A program made the position numbers and the translations under genes. Positions 39,260 through 47,994 of a stretch of DNA of 64,000 nucleotides are shown here, one piece after another (position 1 is the stretch's first letter; every line of letters begins with the position of its first letter). The DNA is from Delftia tsuruhatensis NBRC 16741. GTDB lineage: Bacteria > Pseudomonadota > Gammaproteobacteria > Burkholderiales > Burkholderiaceae_C. The notes under the pieces are model-generated. The model was not told where the DNA came from, did not search any database, and saw only the letters and a program-made list of their open reading frames with translations. The stretch covers positions 1 to 64,000 of the forward strand of contig NZ_BCTO01000042.1 in NCBI RefSeq assembly GCF_001571325.1, read 5' to 3'.

Positions 39260-40057
39260 TCAGGGGCGCTGGGACAGCAAATACTGCGCCATTTCGGCAA
39301 AGCCGTCGCCGCGCTCGGCCTGCGTGACATGGCGAGGCAGGTGCTTGAGCTGGGGCACGAAGCGCGCGATGTTGGCCACGCCCAGGCTGTGGGGCATGTG
39401 CTCGAACATCAGCTGGTCGTTGGTGGAGTCGCCGATGTAGATCCAGCGGTCCAGCGTGGCGTCGAGGTCGATGTCGAACAGGGTGCGCAGGATCCATCGC
39501 GCGCCTTCGAGCTTGTTGTGCGCGCCAAACCAGCCGTTGATGTGGATGGAGCTGACGGTAGCGTTCATGCCCGCCGCCTTCATGATGGCCACGCACCGGT
39601 CAATGTCCTGCTGGGGCATCTGCGTGAATTCGCTGTGGTCCACGGCAATGTCGCATTCGCGGCCCGCCGAGTCGGTGGCGCGCAGCGCGCCAGGCACGGT
39701 GGCCTCGATCTCGGCCAGCACCTGCTGCATGCGCGCGTAGTTGGCGGTGCGCGTGGCCTCGTCCTGCTGGTAGAGCTTGTCCAGCCCGCCCTGCGCATTG
39801 CGCCGCAGTGCCACGGCGCCGTTCTCGGCCACGATGGCATCCACGGGCCAGGCCTGGGCAAACGGCTCGCTCCAGCCTACGGGGCGGCCGGTGATCGGTA
39901 CCACGCGCAGCCCGGACTGCTTGAGCTGGGCAATGGCATCAACGACATGGGCCGGCACCACGCCTTCCGTGGTCAGGGTGTCGTCGATGTCGGTGAGGAT
40001 GCCGAGCGGCGATGCGGGAGGTGTCCAGAGGGACAGCGGCTGGAGGGTTGTAGGCAC
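39260..40057 (-). CDS. HAD-superfamily (type IIB, Cof-like) phosphatase
   Basis: About 265 residues. Motif I LGILTDIDDTLTTEG gives the DxD nucleophile pair; VVPITGRPVGWSEPF is motif II; the C-terminal WIYIGDSTNDQLMFEHMP is motif IV with its acidic pair. The intervening cap (about 85-190) is of the C2B type, as in sugar-phosphate phosphatases and mannosyl-3-phosphoglycerate phosphatase. The frame is open to 40114 (GTG), but that part contains the terminator of the upstream gene, so I place the start at GTG 40057; TTG 40066 is possible. No good ribosome-binding site is seen. The substrate is unknown; proximity to glycan genes suggests a sugar phosphate. Confidence 0.8.
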   Translation of the reverse strand: MPTTLQPLSLWTPPASPLGILTDIDDTLTTEGVVPAHVVDAIAQLKQSGLRVVPITGRPVGWSEPFAQAWPVDAIVAENGAVALRRNAQGGLDKLYQQDEATRTANYARMQQVLAEIEATVPGALRATDSAGRECDIAVDHSEFTQMPQQDIDRCVAIMKAAGMNATVSSIHINGWFGAHNKLEGARWILRTLFDIDLDATLDRWIYIGDSTNDQLMFEHMPHSLGVANIARFVPQLKHLPRHVTQAERGDGFAEMAQYLLSQRP

Positions 40058-40070
40058 GGTCGTCAAAATG

Positions 40071-40093
40071 CAAAAAGCCGCCCGGGGCGGCTT
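40071..40093 (-). terminator. Terminator of the glycan operon
   Basis: Minus strand AAGCCGCC / GGCGGCTT, 8-bp perfect stem, 3-nt loop, then TTTTG, about 50 nt after the stop of the gene at 40144. Confidence 0.85.
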
Positions 40094-40143
40094 GTAAAAG
40101 GGCAGCGTTTGCACGCACGGACCGTGCGCGCAAGGGCTCCATC

Positions 40144-42018
40144 CTACTGCCTGGCGAACTCGACGATGGCCTTGTAGAACTTGTCGGAGCCGTCCTTGGG
40201 GTTGTCGGGGGACAGTTCCATGCGGTTGACGCCGTGTTCGGCTGCGCCCTTGAAGCGCTGGTTGATCACCGAGAAGTAGTAGGGGCTGATGAAGGTGGCG
40301 CCTGCGTCATAGTGGGCCTTCAGCGCGGCCAGGTGCGTTCCGTCAAGTTTCCATTGCTGCGGATTGAACTCGGGCGCGCCGTAGCCGCTGCCGATCTGGT
40401 GCTGCTTCATGAAACCGCGCAGCCAGTCGCTGTTTGTGGCGCCGCCGTACATGTTCAGGCCCTGCTTCCAAGGTGCCTTGCCGTCAAGCGTCTGGGTCGA
40501 GGCGAACAGCTGTGGATTCCAGGAGGGGTTCACATCGGGAATGATCTGGTGGGAAAAGAGCTTGGCGGCGGGCAGGCCGGCTGCAATGGCACGTTCATGG
40601 AATACCGCAAGCTGCGCATACACCTGGGATTCGCGGTACTGGTTCCAATCCTTTGCCAGGGGGTTGTAGTAGACGTCCTGCAACTGAACAGGCATGTCTA
40701 GCCAGAAGCGCACGCCCTGCTTCTCCAGCATGGACGTGGGCGGCATCCACCCGAGCCGTCTGGGGTACAGATTGACCATCTTGCCCTGATTGCGTGGAAC
40801 GACAACGAAGTTGGCATTGGCCAACTGGTATTTGCGTCCCTTGGACTCGGCCACCACTTGCACGATGTGCTGTCCGGCGGTCAGGTTGCTGAAGTCGAGG
40901 TTGTAGCGGAACCCGGTGTTGGGACTGGTGATGTTGTCCACAGCGCGGTAGACATCCAGGCGATTGAGTCCGCGTGCCATGGGCCCTGCGAGCTTGCCGT
41001 CCAGATAGAGATCCAGGCGTTCTATGGCCTGGTTTGGGTCCCACAGCCAGCCACCCACGGGCAGTGTGCCGTCGGCAAATGCATCGTAGTGTTCGCCGAA
41101 GCCGTTGAGTTTTTCCTTGCGTATGTCCTTGGATGGGGCAGGAATGACGTCGAACGACGCGTAGTCCAGCCCGGTCTGCGCCTTGAACTGCGCGATGCCT
41201 TTGTATTTGCTCTGCAGCCATTGGCGAAAGCCTGCCACCGAGCCTGGGCTGTAGTCGGTGACGCGGATGTCCTTGTAGGCGCCCATACCGTTCTCGAAGT
41301 CCGGGAACATGTGGTGCAGTTCACCGGGCAGGGTGTAGGCAATGATGCGGTCCTGTACGGGCTGGGGCAGCTCCCGGATCTTCCTGGCCATGTATTCGAG
41401 GGCCTTGAAGCGGTAGTGATTGACGGGCACCGAGGGGTCTGTGGAGAGCGTGTAGGGCAGGATGCGGTAGCCGAAATAGCCCAGTTCCAGAGGCTTGCCG
41501 TCGCGTAGCTGCATCAGGTTGACGGGGTCCTTGGCCAGCTCGGCGGCAATGGGGCCGACCGAGTCGAAATGGTCTGCCGAGAAATACAGCACGACCGGGC
41601 GCTGTACCTTGCGGATGACGTTCAGGAAGCTGTCCACCTTGGCCTCGTCGATTTCCCAGCCCTTGGACGTGCGCTGGTACAGCCCCAGCAATTGCAGCGT
41701 GGCGGTGTAGCCGATCTGCACGTTACCCTTCGGGCCGCCCGGTTCCAGCGTGTCCAGCAGGCGGTTGACGGCCGCGGAGCCGTCCAGCTTGCGCTGCTGG
41801 CAGAAGGCGTAGGCCTCGTCCATGGACTTGATCCTGATGTCGGCAACGGCTTCATCGCACAGGAGCATGCCTTCCACCGTGGGCGCGATGACCAGGGGCT
41901 GGCTGCGCGTGGCACCAGAACCTGTCTGTGCATGGGCCGCCATGGATGCCAGGGCAAGGCCTGCGGCGATCAGCGTGGATGCGTATGGAAGGTGGAAGGT
42001 GCGAGGCAGGTGGGGCAT
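40144..42018 (-). CDS. Secreted glycoside-hydrolase-like protein
   Basis: 624 residues. Signal peptide to AHA-Q near residue 31. No family can be named with certainty. The repeated aromatic/acidic pattern (VVLYFSADHFDSV, YTLPGELHHMFPDFENGMGA, WLWDPNQAIERLDLYLDGKL, GYGAPEFNPQQWKLDG) and the length suggest a TIM-barrel carbohydrate-active enzyme with a beta-sandwich insert; the Glu residues in PGELHH and APEFNP are candidate acids. It is last in the operon after a GT2 enzyme (52-nt gap), so it probably trims or edits the glycan made there. A polysaccharide-binding or deacetylase role remains possible. Confidence 0.6.
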   Translation of the reverse strand: MPHLPRTFHLPYASTLIAAGLALASMAAHAQTGSGATRSQPLVIAPTVEGMLLCDEAVADIRIKSMDEAYAFCQQRKLDGSAAVNRLLDTLEPGGPKGNVQIGYTATLQLLGLYQRTSKGWEIDEAKVDSFLNVIRKVQRPVVLYFSADHFDSVGPIAAELAKDPVNLMQLRDGKPLELGYFGYRILPYTLSTDPSVPVNHYRFKALEYMARKIRELPQPVQDRIIAYTLPGELHHMFPDFENGMGAYKDIRVTDYSPGSVAGFRQWLQSKYKGIAQFKAQTGLDYASFDVIPAPSKDIRKEKLNGFGEHYDAFADGTLPVGGWLWDPNQAIERLDLYLDGKLAGPMARGLNRLDVYRAVDNITSPNTGFRYNLDFSNLTAGQHIVQVVAESKGRKYQLANANFVVVPRNQGKMVNLYPRRLGWMPPTSMLEKQGVRFWLDMPVQLQDVYYNPLAKDWNQYRESQVYAQLAVFHERAIAAGLPAAKLFSHQIIPDVNPSWNPQLFASTQTLDGKAPWKQGLNMYGGATNSDWLRGFMKQHQIGSGYGAPEFNPQQWKLDGTHLAALKAHYDAGATFISPYYFSVINQRFKGAAEHGVNRMELSPDNPKDGSDKFYKAIVEFARQ

Positions 42019-42069
42019 GGATGGGCTGGTGGACAGGACTGGATGTGGCAGGCCGCGAAGACGGCGCGG

Positions 42070-43047
42070 TCAGGCGACGGCTTCGTCTTCAAGGGACAGG
42101 CTGACCGGCTCGGTGGGTACGCTGCTGACGTCGTAGTGCAGAAAGGCGATCAGGCACTGGATGCCGATGATGATGGGCAGTGCCGCGAGCATGACGGTTC
42201 CGCTGGTGGCCGGGTGGCTGGTACTGCTGCTGACGACCCAGCGCCAGAGACCAAAGAAGGTGCCTAGCAGCACGAGCAGCGTGCCGCTCAGGCTGTACAG
42301 CGTTCCCACGTTGAAGTCGCGCACCAGATAGTTGTAGACATAGCGCCGCCACAGTCGCGAGGCGTGCTTGCGCAGGAATTCAGGCAGCACCTTGCCTATC
42401 TTGAGGTTGGATTCCTCATCGGCATAGACCGAATCCATGGGCACGTCCTTGACGACGGCGCGCACGGTGTTCAGGCGGAACAGCATGTCGGTCTCGAAGA
42501 AGTAGCGATTTTCCAGCTTGTCCAGCGGGAGTTCGGCCAGCACGCAGGTGCGTACGGCCGTATAGCCATTGGTCGGGTCCATCACGTTCCAGTAGCCGCA
42601 GCTGAGCTTGGTCATGAAGGACAGCACGGCATTGCCGAACAGGCGTACCGGAGGCATGTCCTGTACCGACTCAGGCCGGTAGAAGCGGTTGCCCTTGGTG
42701 TAGTCGGCCTGGTGGCGCAGCAGGGGACGCACGAACAGCGGCAGCAGCGAGGGGTCCATCTGGCCGTCGCCATCGATCTTCACCACGATGTCCATGCCGT
42801 CGGCAATCGCCGCCTTGTAGGCCGTGACGATGGCGCCGCCCACGCCCCGGTTCTCGGGGTTGTAGAGCACGCGCACGCGTGGGTCCGTGTTGTTCTCCTC
42901 GATGAAGCGTCCGCTGCCGGCAGGGCAGGCGTCGTCCACGGCATAGATGGCCTCTACCTCGGGACCGATGGCATTGATGACACCGAGCACGTGCTGGGTG
43001 ACCTTGTAGCAGGGGATGGCGACGGCAATGCGCATGGTCGTGGACAT
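42070..43047 (-). CDS. GT2 glycosyltransferase, polyprenyl-phosphate sugar type (GtrB/DPM1-like)
   Basis: 325 residues. The N-terminal GT-A domain starts RIAVAIPCYKVTQHVLGVIN; YAVDDACPAGSG, then VVKIDGDGQMDP carry the nucleotide- and metal-binding Asp residues. Two hydrophobic segments near 235-300 anchor the protein (SLSGTLLVLLGTFFGLWRWV). Such enzymes load a sugar from a nucleotide donor onto undecaprenyl phosphate on the cytoplasmic face. Here it lies 5 nt after an EamA-like small transporter that could flip the product, and downstream of a GT-C-like membrane protein that could use it: a three-component Gtr-like pathway. Confidence 0.9.
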   Translation of the reverse strand: MSTTMRIAVAIPCYKVTQHVLGVINAIGPEVEAIYAVDDACPAGSGRFIEENNTDPRVRVLYNPENRGVGGAIVTAYKAAIADGMDIVVKIDGDGQMDPSLLPLFVRPLLRHQADYTKGNRFYRPESVQDMPPVRLFGNAVLSFMTKLSCGYWNVMDPTNGYTAVRTCVLAELPLDKLENRYFFETDMLFRLNTVRAVVKDVPMDSVYADEESNLKIGKVLPEFLRKHASRLWRRYVYNYLVRDFNVGTLYSLSGTLLVLLGTFFGLWRWVVSSSTSHPATSGTVMLAALPIIIGIQCLIAFLHYDVSSVPTEPVSLSLEDEAVA

Positions 43048-43052
43048 GGAGC

Positions 43053-43403
43053 TCAGGATGCGTGGGCGGTGATGGTAATGCCGGCGAGGATCAGGGCGCC
43101 GCCGATCAGCGTGGGAATGCGGATGGGCTCACCCAGGAACAGCCAGCCCAGGCACGGCACGATCACGAATGCCAGTCCCATGAAGGGATAGGCCAGATGC
43201 AGCGGCGCATGGCGCAGCACCCAGATCCAGACCAGGGTCGTGATGCCGTAGAGGGCGAGTGCGGTGATGAGCCAACCGTTGAACACCCAATGCTGCCAGG
43301 TGGCGGCATCCGGTATGGATTGCGCGGCTTTCTTGAAAAGCATCTGTCCTAGCGATATGCCCAGGACGCACAGGATGGTGATGCTGGTGAGGAACGGAGT
43401 CAT
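43053..43403 (-). CDS. Small EamA/SMR-like membrane protein (ArnE-like flippase candidate)
   Basis: 116 residues, four membrane spans. LRHAPLHLAYPFMGLAFVIV and FLGEPIRIPTLIGGALILAG match half-length EamA/EmrE-like proteins such as ArnE/ArnF, which move undecaprenyl-linked sugars across the inner membrane. The genetic context, between a GT-C-like protein and a GT2 enzyme, supports lipid-linked sugar flipping over drug export. A single such gene implies a homodimer. Confidence 0.82.
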   Translation of the reverse strand: MTPFLTSITILCVLGISLGQMLFKKAAQSIPDAATWQHWVFNGWLITALALYGITTLVWIWVLRHAPLHLAYPFMGLAFVIVPCLGWLFLGEPIRIPTLIGGALILAGITITAHAS

Positions 43404-43424
43404 GTAGTGGATTGGACGAGGGCG

Positions 43425-45422
43425 TCAGCGAGGTTCGTGGCGGTAGTAGGGGTCGATGGGCACGCCTTGCTGTATCAACGCGCGAGCGGCTTCGGGAAGC
43501 GTGGACCTTAGCAGTTCCGCTCCAGACCAGGTGATGATGGTGTCCTTGGGGCAGTGGAAGGTAATGATCAGCTTGCCTGGTCCTGCCGGGCGAAGATGGT
43601 CGTTTCCGTGGAGGGCGTAGGTGTGGGCTTTCCCATCGGGGCGCAGCCGCAGGGCGGTATCGGGCTCATACCAGTCGTTCGACTGATAGGCGTTGGAGAC
43701 CTGTACGGCGGCTTTGCGGCAGGTGCGGGCTTCTTCTCCCTGCAGCTCGATGGCGAAGCGCGCTCGCCAGATGGCATCCATGGTGCGATGCGGGGAAAGG
43801 ATGCCGGGCTCCTTGATTTCCAGCGGTATGACCAGGGCGGCCGGGCTGGTGGTCAGCTTCCACCGGCCCTCGCCGAGGTCCGTGGCATCCTGGGACTGAA
43901 GGGCGCCCATGGCGGTGCGGTCCAGTGCCATCTCCACAGGGCCGGGCCGATACGGGTCCATGCCCCAGGTTTCGTGCCGGGCCGCGTAGCGTGCGAGCGC
44001 AGGCGGCAGCAGTGCGAGCACCAGCACGATGGCCACCTTGCGCGGCAGCCATTGCGCCAGCTGGCGCAGACCCCTGGCTGCAGAGCCGGAGGATGTGGCC
44101 AGCGCGGCAGGTTTTTGCAGCAGGATGGCGCATGCCACACCGCACAGCAGCATCAGCCAGGGCTCCAGGAAAAAGAGGTTGTAGCGCGTGTTGTAGAGCA
44201 CAGGCGCCAGTTGCGCCGCCATGGCCAGCACCAGCAAGAGCAGTGTCAGCAGGATGGTGAGCCGTTCCGGCTCGTGCCCTGGAGGGCCGGGCAGCCGCAG
44301 GCGTTCGCCCTTGGGGCGTCGCCGCGCCTGGAGAGCGAGCGAGATGGCGGCAAAGCCGATGGCAAGCCACTCGAACACCCGCAAAGCGCGCAGTTTGCGC
44401 AGGAACTGCAGTTCGGGCGTGCTGTAGATCAGCCAAGCCTTGATTTTGTGGGTGAAGAACCCGGCGTTGTCCGCCAGCGAGGTGTTCCTGATGATTTCCA
44501 GGCCCACACGGGCGTTGATGCGGTCCGACTCGTGGGCAAGTGGGTTGGTTGTGGCCATGTCGGAGGCGATCTGCGGAACAAGTGAGGCGTCATAGCCGAA
44601 GCCAGAGTAGATCGGTTCCAGCCCCATCTTGGAGGGGCTCACGCCATAGAGCAGGCCCGAGCCTGCGCCCGTTCCCAGCGCCCAGACGTCAAAGCATGCG
44701 CCGTTCTTGATGATGACCGCAACGGGCAGCAGAATAGCTGCCACCAAGGCCACGCAGAGACGGCGATCAATGATGCGCGAAAGGCAGAGCAGGGTGCGGC
44801 CAAGCGCCGGGCCGCGCCAGGCAGCGTATGCCGTCAGCACCAGCGCAGCGATCAGGGCCGCCAGTGTGAAGACCTGCAGAACAGGGCGCGACAGCAGGGT
44901 GATGGTCAGGCCGATGGCGAACAGGCCTAACAGCAGGCGAGGCCGCCGCCCTCCCAGTGCGTATTCAATGCCCGCTGTCATGCACAGCATCAGGCCGAAG
45001 AGATAGATAGATTCGGTCAGTACCTGCGGAATGAACGAAGCCAGTGCCGGGTAGCTGACCAGCAGGCTGGTCGCGATCACCCCGGCCCACAGTCCGCCCA
45101 GCCGCGTGGCGCAGCGCCACATCATCAGAACGCAGGCAAGAAAGAGTACGCAATTGGCCAGTTCGACGCGCGCATGGTCGGCGCCCCATACGGCGGCCCA
45201 GATGTAGCCCAGCGGGGCGACGTAGTAGCTGGCGGGGTCGGTGGTCAGGAAGGTCCAGGGGTCTGCAAGCAGCTTGCGGGCGTTGGGAAGGTAGGTCCAG
45301 TAGGCGTCGCCGTTGAGCTGGTCATCGGGCAAGGGAAAGAAGCGGATGAGGCGCTTGGTCGCTGCAACCAGGATGAACGCCAGCCACAGAGCTGAAAAAT
45401 AGAATCCGAATTTGCGCTGCAT
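43425..45422 (-). CDS. GT-C-fold membrane glycosyltransferase (ArnT/PMT-like)
   Basis: 665 residues. About 12 spans in the first ~470 residues, then a soluble, presumably periplasmic, domain of about 190 residues. The first loop holds PLPDDQLNGDAYWTYLPNAR, with an acidic pair where GT-C enzymes carry their catalytic Asp/Glu. YNTRYNLFFLEPWLML resembles the second conserved block of ArnT/PMT-like proteins. It should transfer a sugar from a polyprenyl-phosphate donor to a periplasmic acceptor. First gene of the four-gene operon ending at 40144; a possible promoter lies upstream (45463-45492). Acceptor unknown. Confidence 0.78.
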   Translation of the reverse strand: MQRKFGFYFSALWLAFILVAATKRLIRFFPLPDDQLNGDAYWTYLPNARKLLADPWTFLTTDPASYYVAPLGYIWAAVWGADHARVELANCVLFLACVLMMWRCATRLGGLWAGVIATSLLVSYPALASFIPQVLTESIYLFGLMLCMTAGIEYALGGRRPRLLLGLFAIGLTITLLSRPVLQVFTLAALIAALVLTAYAAWRGPALGRTLLCLSRIIDRRLCVALVAAILLPVAVIIKNGACFDVWALGTGAGSGLLYGVSPSKMGLEPIYSGFGYDASLVPQIASDMATTNPLAHESDRINARVGLEIIRNTSLADNAGFFTHKIKAWLIYSTPELQFLRKLRALRVFEWLAIGFAAISLALQARRRPKGERLRLPGPPGHEPERLTILLTLLLLVLAMAAQLAPVLYNTRYNLFFLEPWLMLLCGVACAILLQKPAALATSSGSAARGLRQLAQWLPRKVAIVLVLALLPPALARYAARHETWGMDPYRPGPVEMALDRTAMGALQSQDATDLGEGRWKLTTSPAALVIPLEIKEPGILSPHRTMDAIWRARFAIELQGEEARTCRKAAVQVSNAYQSNDWYEPDTALRLRPDGKAHTYALHGNDHLRPAGPGKLIITFHCPKDTIITWSGAELLRSTLPEAARALIQQGVPIDPYYRHEPR

Positions 45423-45462
45423 AAATTATGAGGACATCATTTCAGGGCTGGACTGGATTTTG

Positions 45463-45492
45463 ATTTTATCTTATGAAGCTGGCGGTTGATAA
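45463..45492 (-). promoter_or_regulatory. Possible promoter of the glycan operon
   Basis: Minus strand TTATCA (45492-45487), 18-nt spacer, TAAAAT (45468-45463), 41 nt before the start at 45422. Sequence match only. Confidence 0.4.
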
Positions 45493-45562
45493 GAGAATAT
45501 CTGCCAATTTTAATCGATGGTGCAATTGCTCTGCACGCCGGTGATTCTCATGTTATGTGTGT

Positions 45563-46933
45563 CTATGTCGCTGATTGTGTGAGTGGCTTGCCTGAGGTTT
45601 TCGATGGCAAGTGAGAAAGTACGGGCAGCAGTACCAGCGGAGCGGTGAAGAAGGAAAGCAGATATCGATATTCCCCGGCGATGGAGAAAAAGAATACGGC
45701 CGTCAGTTGGAGTGTGAAGATGCTGCACACTATCAGGCTGCTCCGATCCCGCAGGCGCCATGCCTTTGCTGTGGTGAAAATGATGAGGAATATTCCCAGC
45801 CATGGAGCCCAGAATATGGCTCTATATTCCAAGGCAAAATTGTACCAAGGCATAAGAATTCTATGCGGAAGGAGTTCGCGAAACTGTACGGTTGATTCCG
45901 ATTTTGTCTGGGAAAGAATGTATTGAGCGGCTTCCGGGGGGGGGAGTCCGCCATTGGCCAGGGATGCATAGAGGAAAATATTCACTCTGCTTGCCATGAA
46001 AGCGGGAAAATTGTGCCAGAGATTGTATTTGAAGAACTCTTTGATAATGGTTTGCTTTGCCTGCCTGGGAAGATGCAGAAGGGCTGGGCCTGCATCACTG
46101 AAAATGAGGGGATCCCAGTAATAGTGATCATGAAATTTCATGATGTGATTCAGGGATTTTCCAGTGGAGGTGAGTGCCTCTGCTGATTTTTGGGATATGC
46201 GAGGTTTGTTATATTCCCACAATCCCATGGGGCGATGTTCCATGAAGCCCACGGTTTCATAGAGAGCGAGAGGGAAAATGCTGCCGATAGGTGTATGGTA
46301 TTTGTATTGGGAGTTGGCAAATATTGCTATGGCACACCATGGCAGCGTGATGGCCAGAAGCCTCCAGCGATGAAGTTTCGGCAGGGCAAAAAATAATGCG
46401 ACAAGGGCAATTGCATTGATGAATCCGTTGGGGCGTGCGAACAATGCAAAAGGAATGGTCAAGGCCAGCATCCAGCATGCAGCTGTATCGAGGCGTCTGG
46501 CACGGTGGGAGCGCCATATCTCGAACAGCATGCCCATCATGGCCATGGCATAGATTCCATCAGAATAAAGCGCGATGGAGTAATAAAGGACGCTGGGGGC
46601 CAGTGCAACAAAGAAAAGGCAATACCAGAAGCTCTTGTAGAGGCGTTCGCCCAGCATCCAGCTCAGAATACGTGCACTTACAACCGTGCTGACGCTCATT
46701 TGTATGAGGATGGGGACTTCCACCAGCCTCCAGGGGGCATAGAGCAGAAGATTGTAGAGGTACCAGAATGCAGGTTTGCCTGCCTGAGCAACCCGATCGG
46801 TCTCCACTTCAAGAATGATGGCAAGACTGTCTTGCCCTAGAACGCCTGGCCAGAAGGCCAGCAGCCATAGCATGTAGACAGCGCTGATGAGCGCCAGCAG
46901 CCATATGAATCTTCGTTGTGGACTTCCGGGCAT
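45563..46933 (-). CDS. Polytopic membrane protein, GT-C-like, paralogue 1
   Basis: 456 residues, about 10-12 spans. The N-terminal LWLLAFWPGVLGQDSLAIIL puts an acidic residue in the first loop, as in GT-C glycosyltransferases. WHNFPAFMASRVNIFLYASL and SIAGEYRYLLSFF recur in the protein at 49770-51185 (WHNLPDVAASRVNVFLAAAL, SAGEYRYLLLFF), showing a paralogue pair. AGGA precedes ATG 46933, 8 nt after the acyltransferase stop, so the two are one operon. The region is AT-richer than average here, hinting at acquisition. Acceptor and donor unknown. Confidence 0.72.
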   Translation of the reverse strand: MPGSPQRRFIWLLALISAVYMLWLLAFWPGVLGQDSLAIILEVETDRVAQAGKPAFWYLYNLLLYAPWRLVEVPILIQMSVSTVVSARILSWMLGERLYKSFWYCLFFVALAPSVLYYSIALYSDGIYAMAMMGMLFEIWRSHRARRLDTAACWMLALTIPFALFARPNGFINAIALVALFFALPKLHRWRLLAITLPWCAIAIFANSQYKYHTPIGSIFPLALYETVGFMEHRPMGLWEYNKPRISQKSAEALTSTGKSLNHIMKFHDHYYWDPLIFSDAGPALLHLPRQAKQTIIKEFFKYNLWHNFPAFMASRVNIFLYASLANGGLPPPEAAQYILSQTKSESTVQFRELLPHRILMPWYNFALEYRAIFWAPWLGIFLIIFTTAKAWRLRDRSSLIVCSIFTLQLTAVFFFSIAGEYRYLLSFFTAPLVLLPVLSHLPSKTSGKPLTQSAT

Positions 46934-46941
46934 GCTTTGTC

Positions 46942-47970
46942 CTAGGGTTTGCGAGGCTTGATCTTGAGTGCCCTTTTTTCTATGCCGTGCCACGACGCAT
47001 AGGCAAGAACCGTGGTGATGGCAACGGACAATGCAAGAACGCTGGCCGAGCCAATGGTTGGCCAGAAAAAATGGATAACGGTCTGCTGGATGGGGAAGGC
47101 AATCAGATACAGACCATAGGATGGATCTCCCCAGCGGCCGAATTGACGCAATATGGGGGTCGATTGAGTGCCAAGATAAATAAGGAGGTAGGGCAGTGCA
47201 ATCATCAATGAAAGGTATCGCAGCCCGAAAAACCAGGCGCACAGACTTGCAACTGTCAATGCCGCAAGCCACGGCAATGGTCGCCTGCTCCAGCTAGGTT
47301 GAAGAACTGCCAGCGCGGATCCAAGAATGAAATAGACCATCATTTCACGCTTGAGCTTCCAGTCAGGGTGAAAATCAGGGCCGTATTTGACTTGGTACCA
47401 AATGGTCGTCACCAGTACCATCAGCAGCCATACAGTGCGAATGCGCAAGGCGCCAAGCAATCCTGCACAGGCCAGGATCACATAGCATTGCACCTCGTAG
47501 GGAATGGTCCAGATTGAGCCGTTGGCCGCTCCTCTGAGAGGATTGTTTTCGAAGAGTCCCGGAAGTCCGGCCTTGCCATGCAGCCATATATTGGATAAAT
47601 AGCCGGAAGTTGCGCTGTCTTGCAAATATTCCTTGGGGGCAAGGGTTGTCAGCCACACGCCCAAGCCATAAGTAGTCAGAACGACTACAGCAATAAGCGC
47701 TGGCCAGATACGCAGGGCACGCCTCAAGGTAAAGCGTACGAGATGCGGGTCATTGTTCCAACTGCAGGTGACCAAGTAGCCGCTGACCACGAAAAACACA
47801 AGCACCGCGAAACCGCCCAGCGAGTGTATTCCCAGCACCAGTGGCTCAAATTGCCCTATGAGTGCATGGTGGTGACTGACGAGAACCGCCAGTGCCGCAA
47901 CGATTCGAATGGCATCGAAATTGTTGGTGTGGGAAACGGGCCGATGAAGGTTGGGAGTGCTTGCTGTCAT
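46942..47970 (-). CDS. Membrane acyltransferase, family 3
   Basis: 342 residues with about 10 spans. FDAIRIVAALAVLVSHHHAL has the conserved R and catalytic-His region of the acyltransferase-3 family; GGFAVLVFFVVSGYLVTCSW is the next signature. The last part, GDPSYGLYLIAFPIQQTVIH, is also typical. It likely O-acetylates the glycan made by the neighbouring genes. It is translated ahead of paralogue 1 (8-nt gap) and follows prfC by 24 nt, so it may be read from the prfC transcript. Confidence 0.88.
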   Translation of the reverse strand: MTASTPNLHRPVSHTNNFDAIRIVAALAVLVSHHHALIGQFEPLVLGIHSLGGFAVLVFFVVSGYLVTCSWNNDPHLVRFTLRRALRIWPALIAVVVLTTYGLGVWLTTLAPKEYLQDSATSGYLSNIWLHGKAGLPGLFENNPLRGAANGSIWTIPYEVQCYVILACAGLLGALRIRTVWLLMVLVTTIWYQVKYGPDFHPDWKLKREMMVYFILGSALAVLQPSWSRRPLPWLAALTVASLCAWFFGLRYLSLMIALPYLLIYLGTQSTPILRQFGRWGDPSYGLYLIAFPIQQTVIHFFWPTIGSASVLALSVAITTVLAYASWHGIEKRALKIKPRKP

Positions 47971-47994
47971 GCCTATGGTATGGCCTGTCTTTGG

